Below are positions 26,048 to 32,917 of a stretch of DNA of 47,706 nucleotides, piece by piece. The notes beneath the pieces were generated by a model. It did not search any database. It was not told where the DNA came from and saw only the letters and a program-made list of their open reading frames with translations. Location: the IMG/VR virus record IMGVR_UViG_3300036791_001288, positions 1-47,706 of that record; one strand, written 5' to 3'. Both the position numbers and the translations under genes were made by a program. Position 1 is the stretch's first letter. Each line of letters starts with the position of its first letter. The DNA comes from a virus.

Positions 26048-26721
26048 CAGCGTACCCCCAGGAATTTGTGTAGTTGGACGCTCAGGCGCCAGTGTGGAAA
26101 GTGCTCCAGAATAGCCTGGGCCAGTTTCATGTTGACGGGGTCCACCGCCAGCTCGTCGTTGATCGGCTGGACGAAGACGTTGGGGTGATTGAGGATCTCA
26201 TCCGGGATATCTTTGAGGAGGAAGTTCCGGTCGATCAGGAGTTTGATTTCGTCGGCGACGTCGATCATCTCCCGCAGACAGCCGTGCTTGGGGCTGACGG
26301 TGATCCACAGTCCGATGGGTTCGTATAGGATGGTGCCGGATGTCTCGATGTGGATGCGTTTGTCGAAGTCAAAGGCTAGCTTACAGAGTTGGTTGAACGC
26401 AGGGGTGTCTTTGTGCAGGAGGGGTTCGCCTCCCGTGAGGCAAATGTGGTCCTCCCACGTTTCCTCAATGAGGCTCACCACTTCCGTTGCTGTGCCGTGG
26501 AAGAAGTCGGTGTCGCACCAGAAGTTCCTTCCGTCGATCGTGGTGCACTGCGCAGCTCTGGCTCCGGTCTTGAGGATCGGAAAAGCCTGATCAGACGTCG
26601 GGAGCTGACGCCCAACATTACACCCAGCAGTACGAATAAAATGCATGGGAGTGCCGACATGTAGTCCCTCTCCTTGTATACTGTGAAAGTGTTCAGCTAC
26701 GGGTAGTGTGGTCAGCATCAT
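26047..26721 (-). CDS. queE: 7-carboxy-7-deazaguanine synthase (radical SAM)
   Basis: This 224-residue protein has the QueE opening AEHFHSIQGEGLHVGTPMHFIRTAGCN, where the Cys is residue 34. The cluster motif is stretched: Cys34-X24-Cys59-X9-Cys69 ending FWCDTDFF, instead of CX3CX2C. ICLTGGEPLLHKD (the SAM-binding GGEP) and HIETSGT follow. It converts CPH4 to CDG using SAM and magnesium. It overlaps the end of queD by 29 bases. The start may be ATG 26721 or 26718. Confidence 0.88.
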   Translation of the reverse strand: MMLTTLPVAEHFHSIQGEGLHVGTPMHFIRTAGCNVGRQLPTSDQAFPILKTGARAAQCTTIDGRNFWCDTDFFHGTATEVVSLIEETWEDHICLTGGEPLLHKDTPAFNQLCKLAFDFDKRIHIETSGTILYEPIGLWITVSPKHGCLREMIDVADEIKLLIDRNFLLKDIPDEILNHPNVFVQPINDELAVDPVNMKLAQAILEHFPHWRLSVQLHKFLGVR

Positions 26722-27139
26722 ACTCCAATCTTAGTAGTTCCGCGGAGGACGTGCAGGTCTCCTCCAGCCTGAGTTTGTACCACTTTATGAGTTGAAGTTG
26801 ACCGCCGATCGCATGGAGCAGGTTTTCGCTCGTGGGGTAGAAGTTCGGAGGTAACCACGGTACCATCCAGTTGTCATGCGCGTGACGGTCTTCCATCTCG
26901 TGTACGTCGGTGAGGATATGCCCCCAGGTACCAAGATGCCTATGGTCCAAGCTATCGATGATAGGTTTGACGAGTTCGCTGATCTCGGCGAAGTCCCGGA
27001 CGAAGCCGGTTTCCGAATTGATGGCGCCGCTGATGTGTACGTGCAGCTGCCAGCTGTGTCCATGCAGTCGGCTGCATTTACCGGGGTGTCTGGGCAGCAC
27101 GTGGCTGGCTTCAAACCTGAATGATTTTGTCAGTATCAT
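26693..27139 (-). CDS. queD: 6-carboxytetrahydropterin synthase
   Basis: This 148-residue protein converts dihydroneopterin triphosphate to CPH4. It has FEASHVLPRHPGKCSRLHGHSW, with zinc ligands His13, His26 and His28 and catalytic Cys22, then GFVRDFAEI (Asp49) and SLDHRHLG (Asp65, His66), and ends with PTSENLL. The ATG at 27139 overlaps the stop of the small membrane protein upstream. Length is slightly above the bacterial norm of ~120-140. Confidence 0.92.
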   Translation of the reverse strand: MILTKSFRFEASHVLPRHPGKCSRLHGHSWQLHVHISGAINSETGFVRDFAEISELVKPIIDSLDHRHLGTWGHILTDVHEMEDRHAHDNWMVPWLPPNFYPTSENLLHAIGGQLQLIKWYKLRLEETCTSSAELLRLEYDADHTTRS

Positions 27140-27228
27140 CGTTGGCGTCTCTTTCTCCGGCGGTCCAGCGAGGACTCCACGCAGATAGCGAAGAGTCCCC
27201 ACAGGAGCGGGATTAGGATTGCGATCAT
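27136..27228 (-). CDS. 30-residue single-pass membrane microprotein
   Basis: The ATG overlaps the acb2-like stop (AAATGA) and its TGA overlaps the queD ATG. The product, starting MIAILIPLLWGLFAICVESS, is one hydrophobic helix of ~18 residues followed by a very basic tail (DRRRKRRQR). This is a clear positive-inside membrane topology. Function unknown. Confidence 0.55.
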   Translation of the reverse strand: MIAILIPLLWGLFAICVESSLDRRRKRRQR

Positions 27229-27443
27229 TTGCCTTCGCAGGCGATAGCTGCGTTGGCGGTCATGCAGGCTTCGCGGATGAGTCTGACAGCTGCCGAGACG
27301 TCTGCGCCCTCGGGAGCGTCCTCGACGATGGTCATGGCAAGTTGATGTCCAGCATCTCGAATGCGTTGGTATTTCGGGAGCTGGTCAGGAGTCGGAGAAT
27401 GATACGTGAACCAGTGTTGCAATTGCTCGTCTGTAATTTTCAC
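27225..27443 (-). CDS. acb2: Acb2-like cyclic oligonucleotide sponge (anti-CBASS)
   Basis: This 72-residue protein has HWFTYHSPTPDQLPKYQRIRDAG, then LAMTIVEDAPEGADVSAA and RLIREACMTANAAIA. These match the Acb2 (Vs.4) helical hairpin: F-x-Y-H-x-P...Q...Y..IR, then LRE..M.ANA.IA. Acb2 assembles as a hexamer that sequesters cyclic di- and trinucleotide signals made by CBASS and related defences. It is coupled to the gene on each side by four-base overlaps. Confidence 0.85.
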   Translation of the reverse strand: MKITDEQLQHWFTYHSPTPDQLPKYQRIRDAGHQLAMTIVEDAPEGADVSAAVRLIREACMTANAAIACEGK

Positions 27444-27847
27444 TTTGCCATTGCTCCCTTCGGCCCTTCCTGCAGCGATTTGATGTTGAACGGCGCGATC
27501 TTGCCGCGTTTTTCACCCTGGTACGTCTCATGGTCGATCTTGACAAAGAGTTCCCCGTCGTTGATCCGTTCGGGGTCGTGACCTTCGGGACTGGGTTTGT
27601 AGCCGACGGCCTCATAGTACGCCTTCAGCTTGGCCAGTGCGTGAGGCTGAAGCGACGCCATGTCAAAGAGGACCCGGCCGACGTGAGGCTCGTTCTGAAC
27701 CTTCATCCAGATGCACCACATCGGTTCGCCGGAGTTCTCCGACATGCGCTCTTCTCCCTTCGTGATCCTGACGTGGTACCAGCCTTCTGCGGGTAGGTCC
27801 CCCCACTTCTCAACCTTGCTCATGTCCTGCGCGTATTGTGGACTCAC
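27440..27847 (-). CDS. DUF669-like protein, possible ssDNA-binding/recombination accessory
   Basis: This 135-residue protein starts at GTG 27847 with AAAGGG seven bases upstream. GEPMWCIWMKVQNEPHVGRVLFDMASLQPHALAKLKAYYEAVG and LFVKIDHETYQGEKRGKIAPFN follow the DUF669 pattern (a mixed beta protein seen beside phage Sak4 and RecT-type recombinases). It sits one small gene away from the RecA-like ATPase. Binding to single-stranded DNA is inferred from that association. Confidence 0.6.
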   Translation of the reverse strand: MSPQYAQDMSKVEKWGDLPAEGWYHVRITKGEERMSENSGEPMWCIWMKVQNEPHVGRVLFDMASLQPHALAKLKAYYEAVGYKPSPEGHDPERINDGELFVKIDHETYQGEKRGKIAPFNIKSLQEGPKGAMAK

Positions 27848-27851
27848 TTGG

Positions 27852-28040
27852 TCACCCTTTCCTGTTTTGAATTATACTACGGACTGCGTTGTTCAGTGCG
27901 TCTTTCACTGCCGGTTCAAACTGCGACGCGGCAATATCGTATTGAACGCCGTGGACCTCGCGGACGTTGCTGTCGGCCTGCACCAGCAACTTCAGCTTGG
28001 GCCATTGGTCGATGACTGTTACCGTGAACGACTTGTTCAT
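27852..28040 (-). CDS. Small hypothetical protein in recombination module
   Basis: This 62-residue protein is beta then alpha (SFTVTVIDQWPKLKLLVQAD, then VKDALNNAVRSIIQN). The ATG overlaps the stop of the RecA-like ATPase gene (ATGA). No family is recognised. Confidence 0.5.
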   Translation of the reverse strand: MNKSFTVTVIDQWPKLKLLVQADSNVREVHGVQYDIAASQFEPAVKDALNNAVRSIIQNRKG

Positions 28041-28861
28041 AGTGCCGCTACCCTCTCTAGGTCGGTGATAAACGGGGTGTAGTCATCCGACTCCTCACTG
28101 TTGTATTGAGTTACCGTGATGCCTTCGGGAAACTGCCCGTCCTTGCCTTTTAAGACCTTTGAACCGTGGTCGATATCAAATATGTGCATTGGACGAGGAA
28201 ACGATAGCATACTGCGAGTTTTACCCACTCCTGGGACTCCATAGAGCATCCAGATCCACGGAGCTCCCCAGACCAGTTGTGGATTCTTCTCCACAAGACT
28301 CCGGAGTTCGGAATAGTTAGCAGGGAGGATTCCAGCTGAATTAACAAGGGTACCTCCGAATCGGTCCTTGGCCACCCAGTTGTCCCCAGCGGTACCGTCG
28401 CCGAGAGGTTCGGGCTTGCAGATCCAAGAAGGCGTTCCATTGACAAGTCGAACTCGGAAGACATTGTCGCATACCCCCATCATTTCGGTTGGTGCGGTGG
28501 AGCCAGGGATGTTCGGCCAGCCCATCACGGCAATCGGCTCTGCAGGCGTTTTGCCCTTCGTCGTCATGACCCCGCCTCTGGCGTAGATCTTTTCAACTTG
28601 CTCGTGGACTAGCATCACGACTTCTATGCCTCCCTTATCCCGGTAGTCTTTGAATCGTCGGCATACCATGTTCATGCGTTCGGTGCAGCCGGGATAGTTG
28701 TTCATGGCACGGATCTGCTCGGTCAAGCTACCGTTACTGGCAATAGTAGCGTGCTTCTTCATGTCGAAGGAGAAGGCCAAGCGGCTCCACTCGTGCGCGC
28801 TGTCGATTACCATGGTCTTAGGTCTGGTGGTTGGATACTGATTAACGTGTTCAGCTGGCAT
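28037..28861 (-). CDS. RecA/Sak4-like ATPase with circularly permuted motif order
   Basis: This 274-residue protein starts at ATG 28861 (TGATG with the queC stop). Residues 15-25 KTMVIDSAHEW look like Walker B, 80-88 EVVMLVHEQ like the following strand with its sensor His, and VAKDRFGG (~180) like the C-terminal end of Sak4/AAA_24 ATPases. Only then comes WMLYGVPGVGKTRSM, with Walker A at 208-215, and MHIFDIDHGSKVLKG, which in relatives are at the N-terminus. The protein ends SDDYTPFITDLERVAAL, the segment that normally leads into Walker B. Thus the C-terminal third belongs in front of residue 1. Recombinase or helicase-loader function is inferred from the family and from neighbouring DUF669-like and Cas4-like genes. 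Confidence 0.75.
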   Translation of the reverse strand: MPAEHVNQYPTTRPKTMVIDSAHEWSRLAFSFDMKKHATIASNGSLTEQIRAMNNYPGCTERMNMVCRRFKDYRDKGGIEVVMLVHEQVEKIYARGGVMTTKGKTPAEPIAVMGWPNIPGSTAPTEMMGVCDNVFRVRLVNGTPSWICKPEPLGDGTAGDNWVAKDRFGGTLVNSAGILPANYSELRSLVEKNPQLVWGAPWIWMLYGVPGVGKTRSMLSFPRPMHIFDIDHGSKVLKGKDGQFPEGITVTQYNSEESDDYTPFITDLERVAAL

Positions 28862-29565
28862 CACTGTGCCTGCGCATACGTCAGGGGGTCCGAGACTTTG
28901 TTTTCGACGAAGGCGTCGAGACGAATTCGACAACTGTCGCATCGTCCGCAAGCCAGCTCGCTTCCTTCGTAGCACGACCACGTAAGGTGAAGGGGAGCTT
29001 TGAGCTCCAGCGCAAGAGCCACCACACTAGCTTTAGACGAATTGATGATGGGAGCGTGCACTTGTATAGAACGGTTTGATTCGTATCCACGTCGAGTAGC
29101 ATAATGCGCAAGATGGTTCCACGCGGATACAAAGACAGGACGACAGTCCGGGTATCCGGAGAAGTCCACCGCGTTGAATCCTGTGATGATGAAGTCAAGG
29201 TCGAGTGCCTCCGCGTAGGATTGGGCGATTGCCAACAGGATCGTATTCCGCCCGGGAACATACGATCGGGGTACCCTGGCCGTCATCGCACTGAGTGCTC
29301 GATCACGAGGTAGAACCTCGGCAGGATTAAGAAGTGCTGATGCCGTGCGTATACCGTCGAGGAGCTGCGGCAGATGAAGTACCGTGTGGTCGAGATGATA
29401 GAAGGCCGACACGTCCATGGCAGCCTTAACCTCCCGATCGTGACGTTGACCGTACAGAACGGAAAGCGCATGGGTGACCTCGTATCCGTCGCTCTTTGCC
29501 ACGGCAGTGGCGGTGCAGCTGTCGAGACCTCCACTAAGTAGCACTATACTTTTTCGACTTTGCAT
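28861..29565 (-). CDS. queC: 7-cyano-7-deazaguanine (preQ0) synthase
   Basis: This 234-residue protein has the PP-loop SGGLDS at 11-16 and LYGQRHDREVKAA (~38-50), the QueC substrate signature. A C-terminal zinc site follows: Cys198, Cys206, Cys209 and Cys212 (CYEGSELACGRCDSC). It turns CDG into preQ0 with two ATP and ammonia; some phage relatives may stop at the amide ADG. ATG 29565 directly precedes the P-loop strand (MQSRKSIVLL); the gene overlaps the upstream one by 32 bases. Confidence 0.92.
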   Translation of the reverse strand: MQSRKSIVLLSGGLDSCTATAVAKSDGYEVTHALSVLYGQRHDREVKAAMDVSAFYHLDHTVLHLPQLLDGIRTASALLNPAEVLPRDRALSAMTARVPRSYVPGRNTILLAIAQSYAEALDLDFIITGFNAVDFSGYPDCRPVFVSAWNHLAHYATRRGYESNRSIQVHAPIINSSKASVVALALELKAPLHLTWSCYEGSELACGRCDSCRIRLDAFVENKVSDPLTYAQAQ

Positions 29566-29776
29566 ATCTCTTGGCCCTTTCGTAGTCTCCCGCGAACGGG
29601 ATGTAAGCGTTCGTGACAGGTGAGATGTTACTCTGGTCAACATTCTTGAGAACACCGACGTGCTGGTGGCATCGCTGGCATTTGATACAGGTCCAGATTT
29701 CATTCTGCATGATGATGACGGTCCTGGAACGGTCGATTTCCAATTCACCGCCGCACTCACTGTGAATCATCCACAT
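29534..29776 (-). CDS. Small zinc-ribbon-like protein
   Basis: This 80-residue protein has a Cys near residue 8 (ECGGE) and CIKCQRC (~30-36), followed by a basic Tyr-rich tail. The Cys arrangement suits a zinc ribbon. It overlaps the nuclease gene by 20 bases and queC by 32. Unknown function. Confidence 0.55.
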   Translation of the reverse strand: MWMIHSECGGELEIDRSRTVIIMQNEIWTCIKCQRCHQHVGVLKNVDQSNISPVTNAYIPFAGDYERAKRYAKSKKYSAT

Positions 29777-30785
29777 CGGTTATTGGTACCTCTCCTTCTG
29801 CTGGTTTTGGCGCTGGCAGGCCCAGATGCTTGTAGTACTCCAGCTCTACGTAGTCGAGTTCCCGAGTGCGGAACTCTCCTGGTTGGACAACTCCATTCCG
29901 CTTACAGACATCCCAGAAGTCACACCGACGATTGTAAGACATACAGGATTGTGTGTTTCGGTAAAACTCCCGGAAAGGATCTTCTGCACCATCAGCTCCT
30001 TCGAAATCCCGAGCGATTCTCGCCATTTCATCTTGAAACTCGCCGAGGTCATCCTCACTTCGAAGGTACGGTTCCCGCTCCGGACTGTAATCGAAATCGA
30101 AAGGGTTTTGGTTCTTGGCTGGCTTGGGGCTTTTTTCCATGAGGACTCCATTGATTGGTAGACCTGTTGCCTTTCTGACCCCCCAGACGTAGCAGGAGAT
30201 CTGTAGTGCGAGGTACCACTGATCCCACCAGATTTCTTGTTTCATGCCGGAGGTCTTACGCTCGAGGATCCAAATAAGGCTGTTCCACTGGAGGACTCCG
30301 TCGGTCCTGCCGCGGACTTTGTGGTTCATCACGCATCGGAAGTCTCGGCAGTCCTCTGCCAGATGACCTCCAGTACGCTTGTCGTCTGGATAAAGTATTC
30401 GATGTACGTACAGACAGTGGTGTTCTGTATGAGGCAGATCGACACAAAATTCCACTTCGGGTTTGAGCACGGTCCAGGTATCCTGTTCAGACTGATTAGC
30501 CTGGGCGTTGAGCATTCGCTTGACCAGCTCGATGTTCCGCTCATGGATCGGTTTTTCTTCGGGAAGGATGAAAGTCTTTGCCAATTCCTCTCGGTAGAGG
30601 GTCTCGGCAGCGGCAAGGGCCTTGACACGCCCACCGCCTGAATTGAGCACGGCGCACCCCTTGTGATAAGCCGACCCAAGCGTTAAAGGTTGGGTAAGGC
30701 TCCTCGATGTCAACCGTTGGTTGTACCACCACTGGAGGCGTCTGCACTTCAGGAAGAAATTCGCCCGTGAGGCGTTGATGATCAC
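29757..30785 (-). CDS. Cas4/RecB-like PD-(D/E)XK nuclease with Fe-S cysteines
   Basis: This 342-residue protein starts at GTG 30785 coupled to the previous stop. Cys14 is in FFLKCRRLQWWY. GSAYHKG (~37-43) supplies the conserved His. The nuclease core is GRTDGVLQWNSLIWILERKTSG (Asp, then ExK). QISCYVWGVRKATG follows, and then CMSYNRRCDFWDVC supplies three more Cys near residue 295. The first and last Cys set is the Fe-S arrangement of Cas4/AddB nucleases. It likely makes 3' single strands for the neighbouring recombinase-like ATPase. Confidence 0.8.
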   Translation of the reverse strand: MIINASRANFFLKCRRLQWWYNQRLTSRSLTQPLTLGSAYHKGCAVLNSGGGRVKALAAAETLYREELAKTFILPEEKPIHERNIELVKRMLNAQANQSEQDTWTVLKPEVEFCVDLPHTEHHCLYVHRILYPDDKRTGGHLAEDCRDFRCVMNHKVRGRTDGVLQWNSLIWILERKTSGMKQEIWWDQWYLALQISCYVWGVRKATGLPINGVLMEKSPKPAKNQNPFDFDYSPEREPYLRSEDDLGEFQDEMARIARDFEGADGAEDPFREFYRNTQSCMSYNRRCDFWDVCKRNGVVQPGEFRTRELDYVELEYYKHLGLPAPKPAEGEVPITDVDDSQ

Positions 30786-31006
30786 GAGTGTTTACCTCGA
30801 GCATGCTCAGGAGATCGCCGATCAACATTCGGAGCATATTCCGTCCTCCAGTCCTTCGGATTCCTAAACTCACCGTGATAGCTTACACAGTGATGTTTGG
30901 TCTCCGCGTGGAGATGCGCCGAGTCAAGCGCTTGGGCCACTTGCTCGACGTTGGTACACATCAGTCTAAAGCCACATCCACATGCAACTGTCAGTCTGAT
31001 CTGCAT
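30782..31006 (-). CDS. Small Cys/His hypothetical protein
   Basis: This 74-residue protein has CGCGFRLMC near the N-terminus and several His (LHAETKHHC), suggesting zinc binding. GGGAGGAAG lies just before the ATG, and its stop overlaps the nuclease start. Unknown. Confidence 0.55.
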   Translation of the reverse strand: MQIRLTVACGCGFRLMCTNVEQVAQALDSAHLHAETKHHCVSYHGEFRNPKDWRTEYAPNVDRRSPEHARGKHS

Positions 31007-31095
31007 TCTTCCTCCCGTTTGGGTCTTGGACTAACTTCGACTTCCAGTGAGGAGGGCGTCCCCGTTCAGCGGTCCGAAAGCCGCCAACCCCCCTC

Positions 31096-31117
31096 ACTCG
31101 AAGCCGAAGCTTCGAGT
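31096..31117 (-). terminator. Stable UUCG-tetraloop hairpin
   Basis: On the minus-strand transcript, bases 31117 to 31096 form a perfect 9-bp stem closed by C(UUCG)G, one of the most stable RNA hairpins. It lies in the 127-base gap between two genes. There is no U-tract, so it may stabilise or separate transcripts rather than terminate them. Confidence 0.5.
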
Positions 31118-31133
31118 ACTGCCGGGATGCAAC

Positions 31134-31508
31134 TTACGACGCGTGGGTGGCTTCCGCTTCGTCTTCGCCCTCTTCCGGAACTTCGGCTTCGTCCATCAGC
31201 TTCGCCTCTGCCGCGGACTCCGCCTGCGCGTTGACCTGCGCCCAGAGGTTCGGGTAAACAGCACCGGTTTTGGGATCCACGACCTCGGACGGAGTGGCCA
31301 GGGCCTGTTCCTTCATCTGCTTGAACTTCTCCCGTTGCTTGGCCTGGTAGGTCTTCATCCCACCCTTAGCATACTGCTTCTTCTGTTGGACCTTCTGGCG
31401 GACGCGTACCTTTGTCAGCTGCTCGGCGATTTGTGACGGACTCAACTTCGAGATCTCCGCACTGATCGCCTGCATGTCGACCGCGATTGCCTGTGTGTTT
31501 TCAGCCAT
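31134..31508 (-). CDS. Coiled-coil hypothetical protein
   Basis: This 124-residue protein has an N-terminal helix (MAENTQAIAVDMQAISAEI), a basic helical middle (VRQKVQQKKQYAKGGMKTYQ) and an acidic tail. ATG 31508 is the first good start downstream of a sigma70-like promoter. No family is recognised; the basic/acidic layout could suit DNA binding or scaffolding. Confidence 0.55.
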   Translation of the reverse strand: MAENTQAIAVDMQAISAEISKLSPSQIAEQLTKVRVRQKVQQKKQYAKGGMKTYQAKQREKFKQMKEQALATPSEVVDPKTGAVYPNLWAQVNAQAESAAEAKLMDEAEVPEEGEDEAEATHAS

Positions 31509-31569
31509 ATCGGTTGCTCGCTCTCTGGTGGGTGTACGTGGCCACCGCACGATTTGTGATTCAGTAGAC

Positions 31570-31621
31570 AGTATACTATATTTGAGAATCAAAATCAATG
31601 CCCAGTGGGACTGTCCAGTGG
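31570..31621 (-). promoter_or_regulatory. Leftward promoter P-A with CCACTGGG box
   Basis: Read on the minus strand: -35 TTGATT (31598-31593), 17-base spacer, -10 TATACT (31575-31570). TCCCACTGGG lies next to the -35 at 31601-31610 and a second CACTGG lies at 31615-31621. It drives the gene starting at 31508 and those beyond it. Confidence 0.65.
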
Positions 31622-31622
31622 T

Positions 31623-31991
31623 TTATCCCTCCGAGCGTACCTTGTCAAGTTTGGTCCTCTCTTCGCTAAGTGTTCGGATGAAGACGTCGAGGTAGTCCGC
31701 CGAGGCCTGCCAGCTGTGCCGACTGAGGCCGTCGATGATGTCCTTGGCCTGTTGTTCGTATTCGTCTCTGGCGTCGTACAGGTGGAATACCCGACGGAGG
31801 TTCGTTGAGCCCTCAGGGTCGAACCCGTTGCGTCCCAGAGGACTCTGCTCGATTTTATATATGTAGACTTCGAAGCCGCTGTTGACGCCTGCTTGGCACC
31901 TGGCTGTCAAGTCCTCTTCGCTGTCTGCGGCGATGAGGTATCCATATGAGGCACCCCTTCCGTGGTAACTCACGAAGTAGTTAGTGGGCAT
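31623..31991 (-). CDS. Hypothetical protein
   Basis: This 122-residue protein starts MPTNYFVSYHGRGASYGYL at ATG 31991, which overlaps the preceding stop region. It begins with a beta-alpha-beta-like half (DSEEDLTARCQAGVNSGFE) and ends in a helical half rich in Arg, Asp and Glu. No family is recognised. Confidence 0.55.
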   Translation of the reverse strand: MPTNYFVSYHGRGASYGYLIAADSEEDLTARCQAGVNSGFEVYIYKIEQSPLGRNGFDPEGSTNLRRVFHLYDARDEYEQQAKDIIDGLSRHSWQASADYLDVFIRTLSEERTKLDKVRSEG

Positions 31992-32199
31992 CTGGCAACC
32001 CATGTCCGAACAGATCATCAAAGCAGACTTCACAGATACCCGTAATAGCGTATTCGTTGAAGCCTGCTTGACTGTAGCAACGGGGACGAGCTGGTTGCCG
32101 ACACTTAATGCAGTAGCCCTTCTCTCGCTGCTCAGTGTCGAAGCCGGCCGCTTTTGCCGCGTCTTCTTTCAACTTCTCTAACTCAGTCTTCTCTTTCAT
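31981..32199 (-). CDS. Small four-Cys zinc-ribbon-like protein
   Basis: This 72-residue protein has CIKC (~30-33), a further Cys at ~41 and CEVC (~56-59) after a charged N-terminal helix. The two CxxC pairs indicate a zinc ribbon. GGAGG lies upstream of the ATG. Unknown partner. Confidence 0.55.
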   Translation of the reverse strand: MKEKTELEKLKEDAAKAAGFDTEQREKGYCIKCRQPARPRCYSQAGFNEYAITGICEVCFDDLFGHGLPDAH

Positions 32200-32417
32200 T
32201 TCGGGTCCTCCGTCAACAGCTGTTGGTACAGGCTGATGATGTCCAGCTGTTGTTGTTTGAGTTGCAGCGCGAGCTCGTTCAACAGGTCTACGATTTCCAG
32301 TCGATCATCTGGGGTGAACTCGCGGTCGTCAGCCATAAGGACACGGCTGTACAACCGGTCACTTTGCTCCACTGTTCTGGTCAACTTCTCCATCGCTACG
32401 CGTGATGGTGCGGCCAT
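32196..32417 (-). CDS. Small helical protein
   Basis: This 73-residue protein is helical, with a Leu/Gln-rich coiled coil (IVDLLNELALQLKQQQLDII). AAGGAGG precedes the ATG at 32417. It overlaps the upstream gene by 59 bases. Unknown. Confidence 0.5.
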   Translation of the reverse strand: MAAPSRVAMEKLTRTVEQSDRLYSRVLMADDREFTPDDRLEIVDLLNELALQLKQQQLDIISLYQQLLTEDPK

Positions 32418-32661
32418 CGGTTTTCCTCCTTGCTGCCAGAATGTGCTGCTCTTTGTACCAAAGCATTGTGTAGCCGACTTCTTCCATATCCTGGGCGCAG
32501 GCTATGAACGCGATGATGTCGTCCTTCTCGTGGGTTTTGATCATCTGCCTCATGGCTTTGTAGCCTTTGTCCAGGATCAGCCGGACCTGGGCATCTTGTT
32601 CCGGTTTCGTCGGTTCCTGAAAGCTGACAAACCACGGCCTGTCAGAATTGTATGTTGTCAT
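32359..32661 (-). CDS. Hypothetical alpha/beta protein
   Basis: This 100-residue protein starts MTTYNSDRPWFVSFQEPTKP (ATG 32661, GGAG upstream). It has a helix DAQVRLILDKGYKAMRQMI, then DDIIAFIACAQDMEEVGYTML. The small alpha/beta layout is unassigned. It overlaps genes on both sides. Confidence 0.5.
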   Translation of the reverse strand: MTTYNSDRPWFVSFQEPTKPEQDAQVRLILDKGYKAMRQMIKTHEKDDIIAFIACAQDMEEVGYTMLWYKEQHILAARRKTDGRTITRSDGEVDQNSGAK

Positions 32662-32917
32662 CGAGTGGCTCCACTGGAGGATGTTCAACGAGTTTGTCGT
32701 CACTGGGAGGTCTCTCGACCTCCCTCAGCAGACCCTTGTACTGTTCCGGGTATGAAGCGAGCCATTTGTTAAACGACTCAGCGCACTTCCGACAGAGGTC
32801 CAGGTACTTGAGCGGACTCTTGTCATGGGCACGGTTGACCTCGGACATCTCAAGGACCACATTGCGGAGGGCGTCGATTCGGCAACGGCAGCGGTCACAC
32901 TCAGTGTAGTTGGACAT
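32642..32917 (-). CDS. Small CxxC/CxxC protein
   Basis: This 91-residue protein has CDRCRC (~7-12) and CRKC (~42-45) separated by a helix, a zinc-hairpin layout, then a Pro/Glu-rich tail. GGGAGG precedes ATG 32917, which overlaps the previous stop. Unknown. Confidence 0.55.
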   Translation of the reverse strand: MSNYTECDRCRCRIDALRNVVLEMSEVNRAHDKSPLKYLDLCRKCAESFNKWLASYPEQYKGLLREVERPPSDDKLVEHPPVEPLDDNIQF

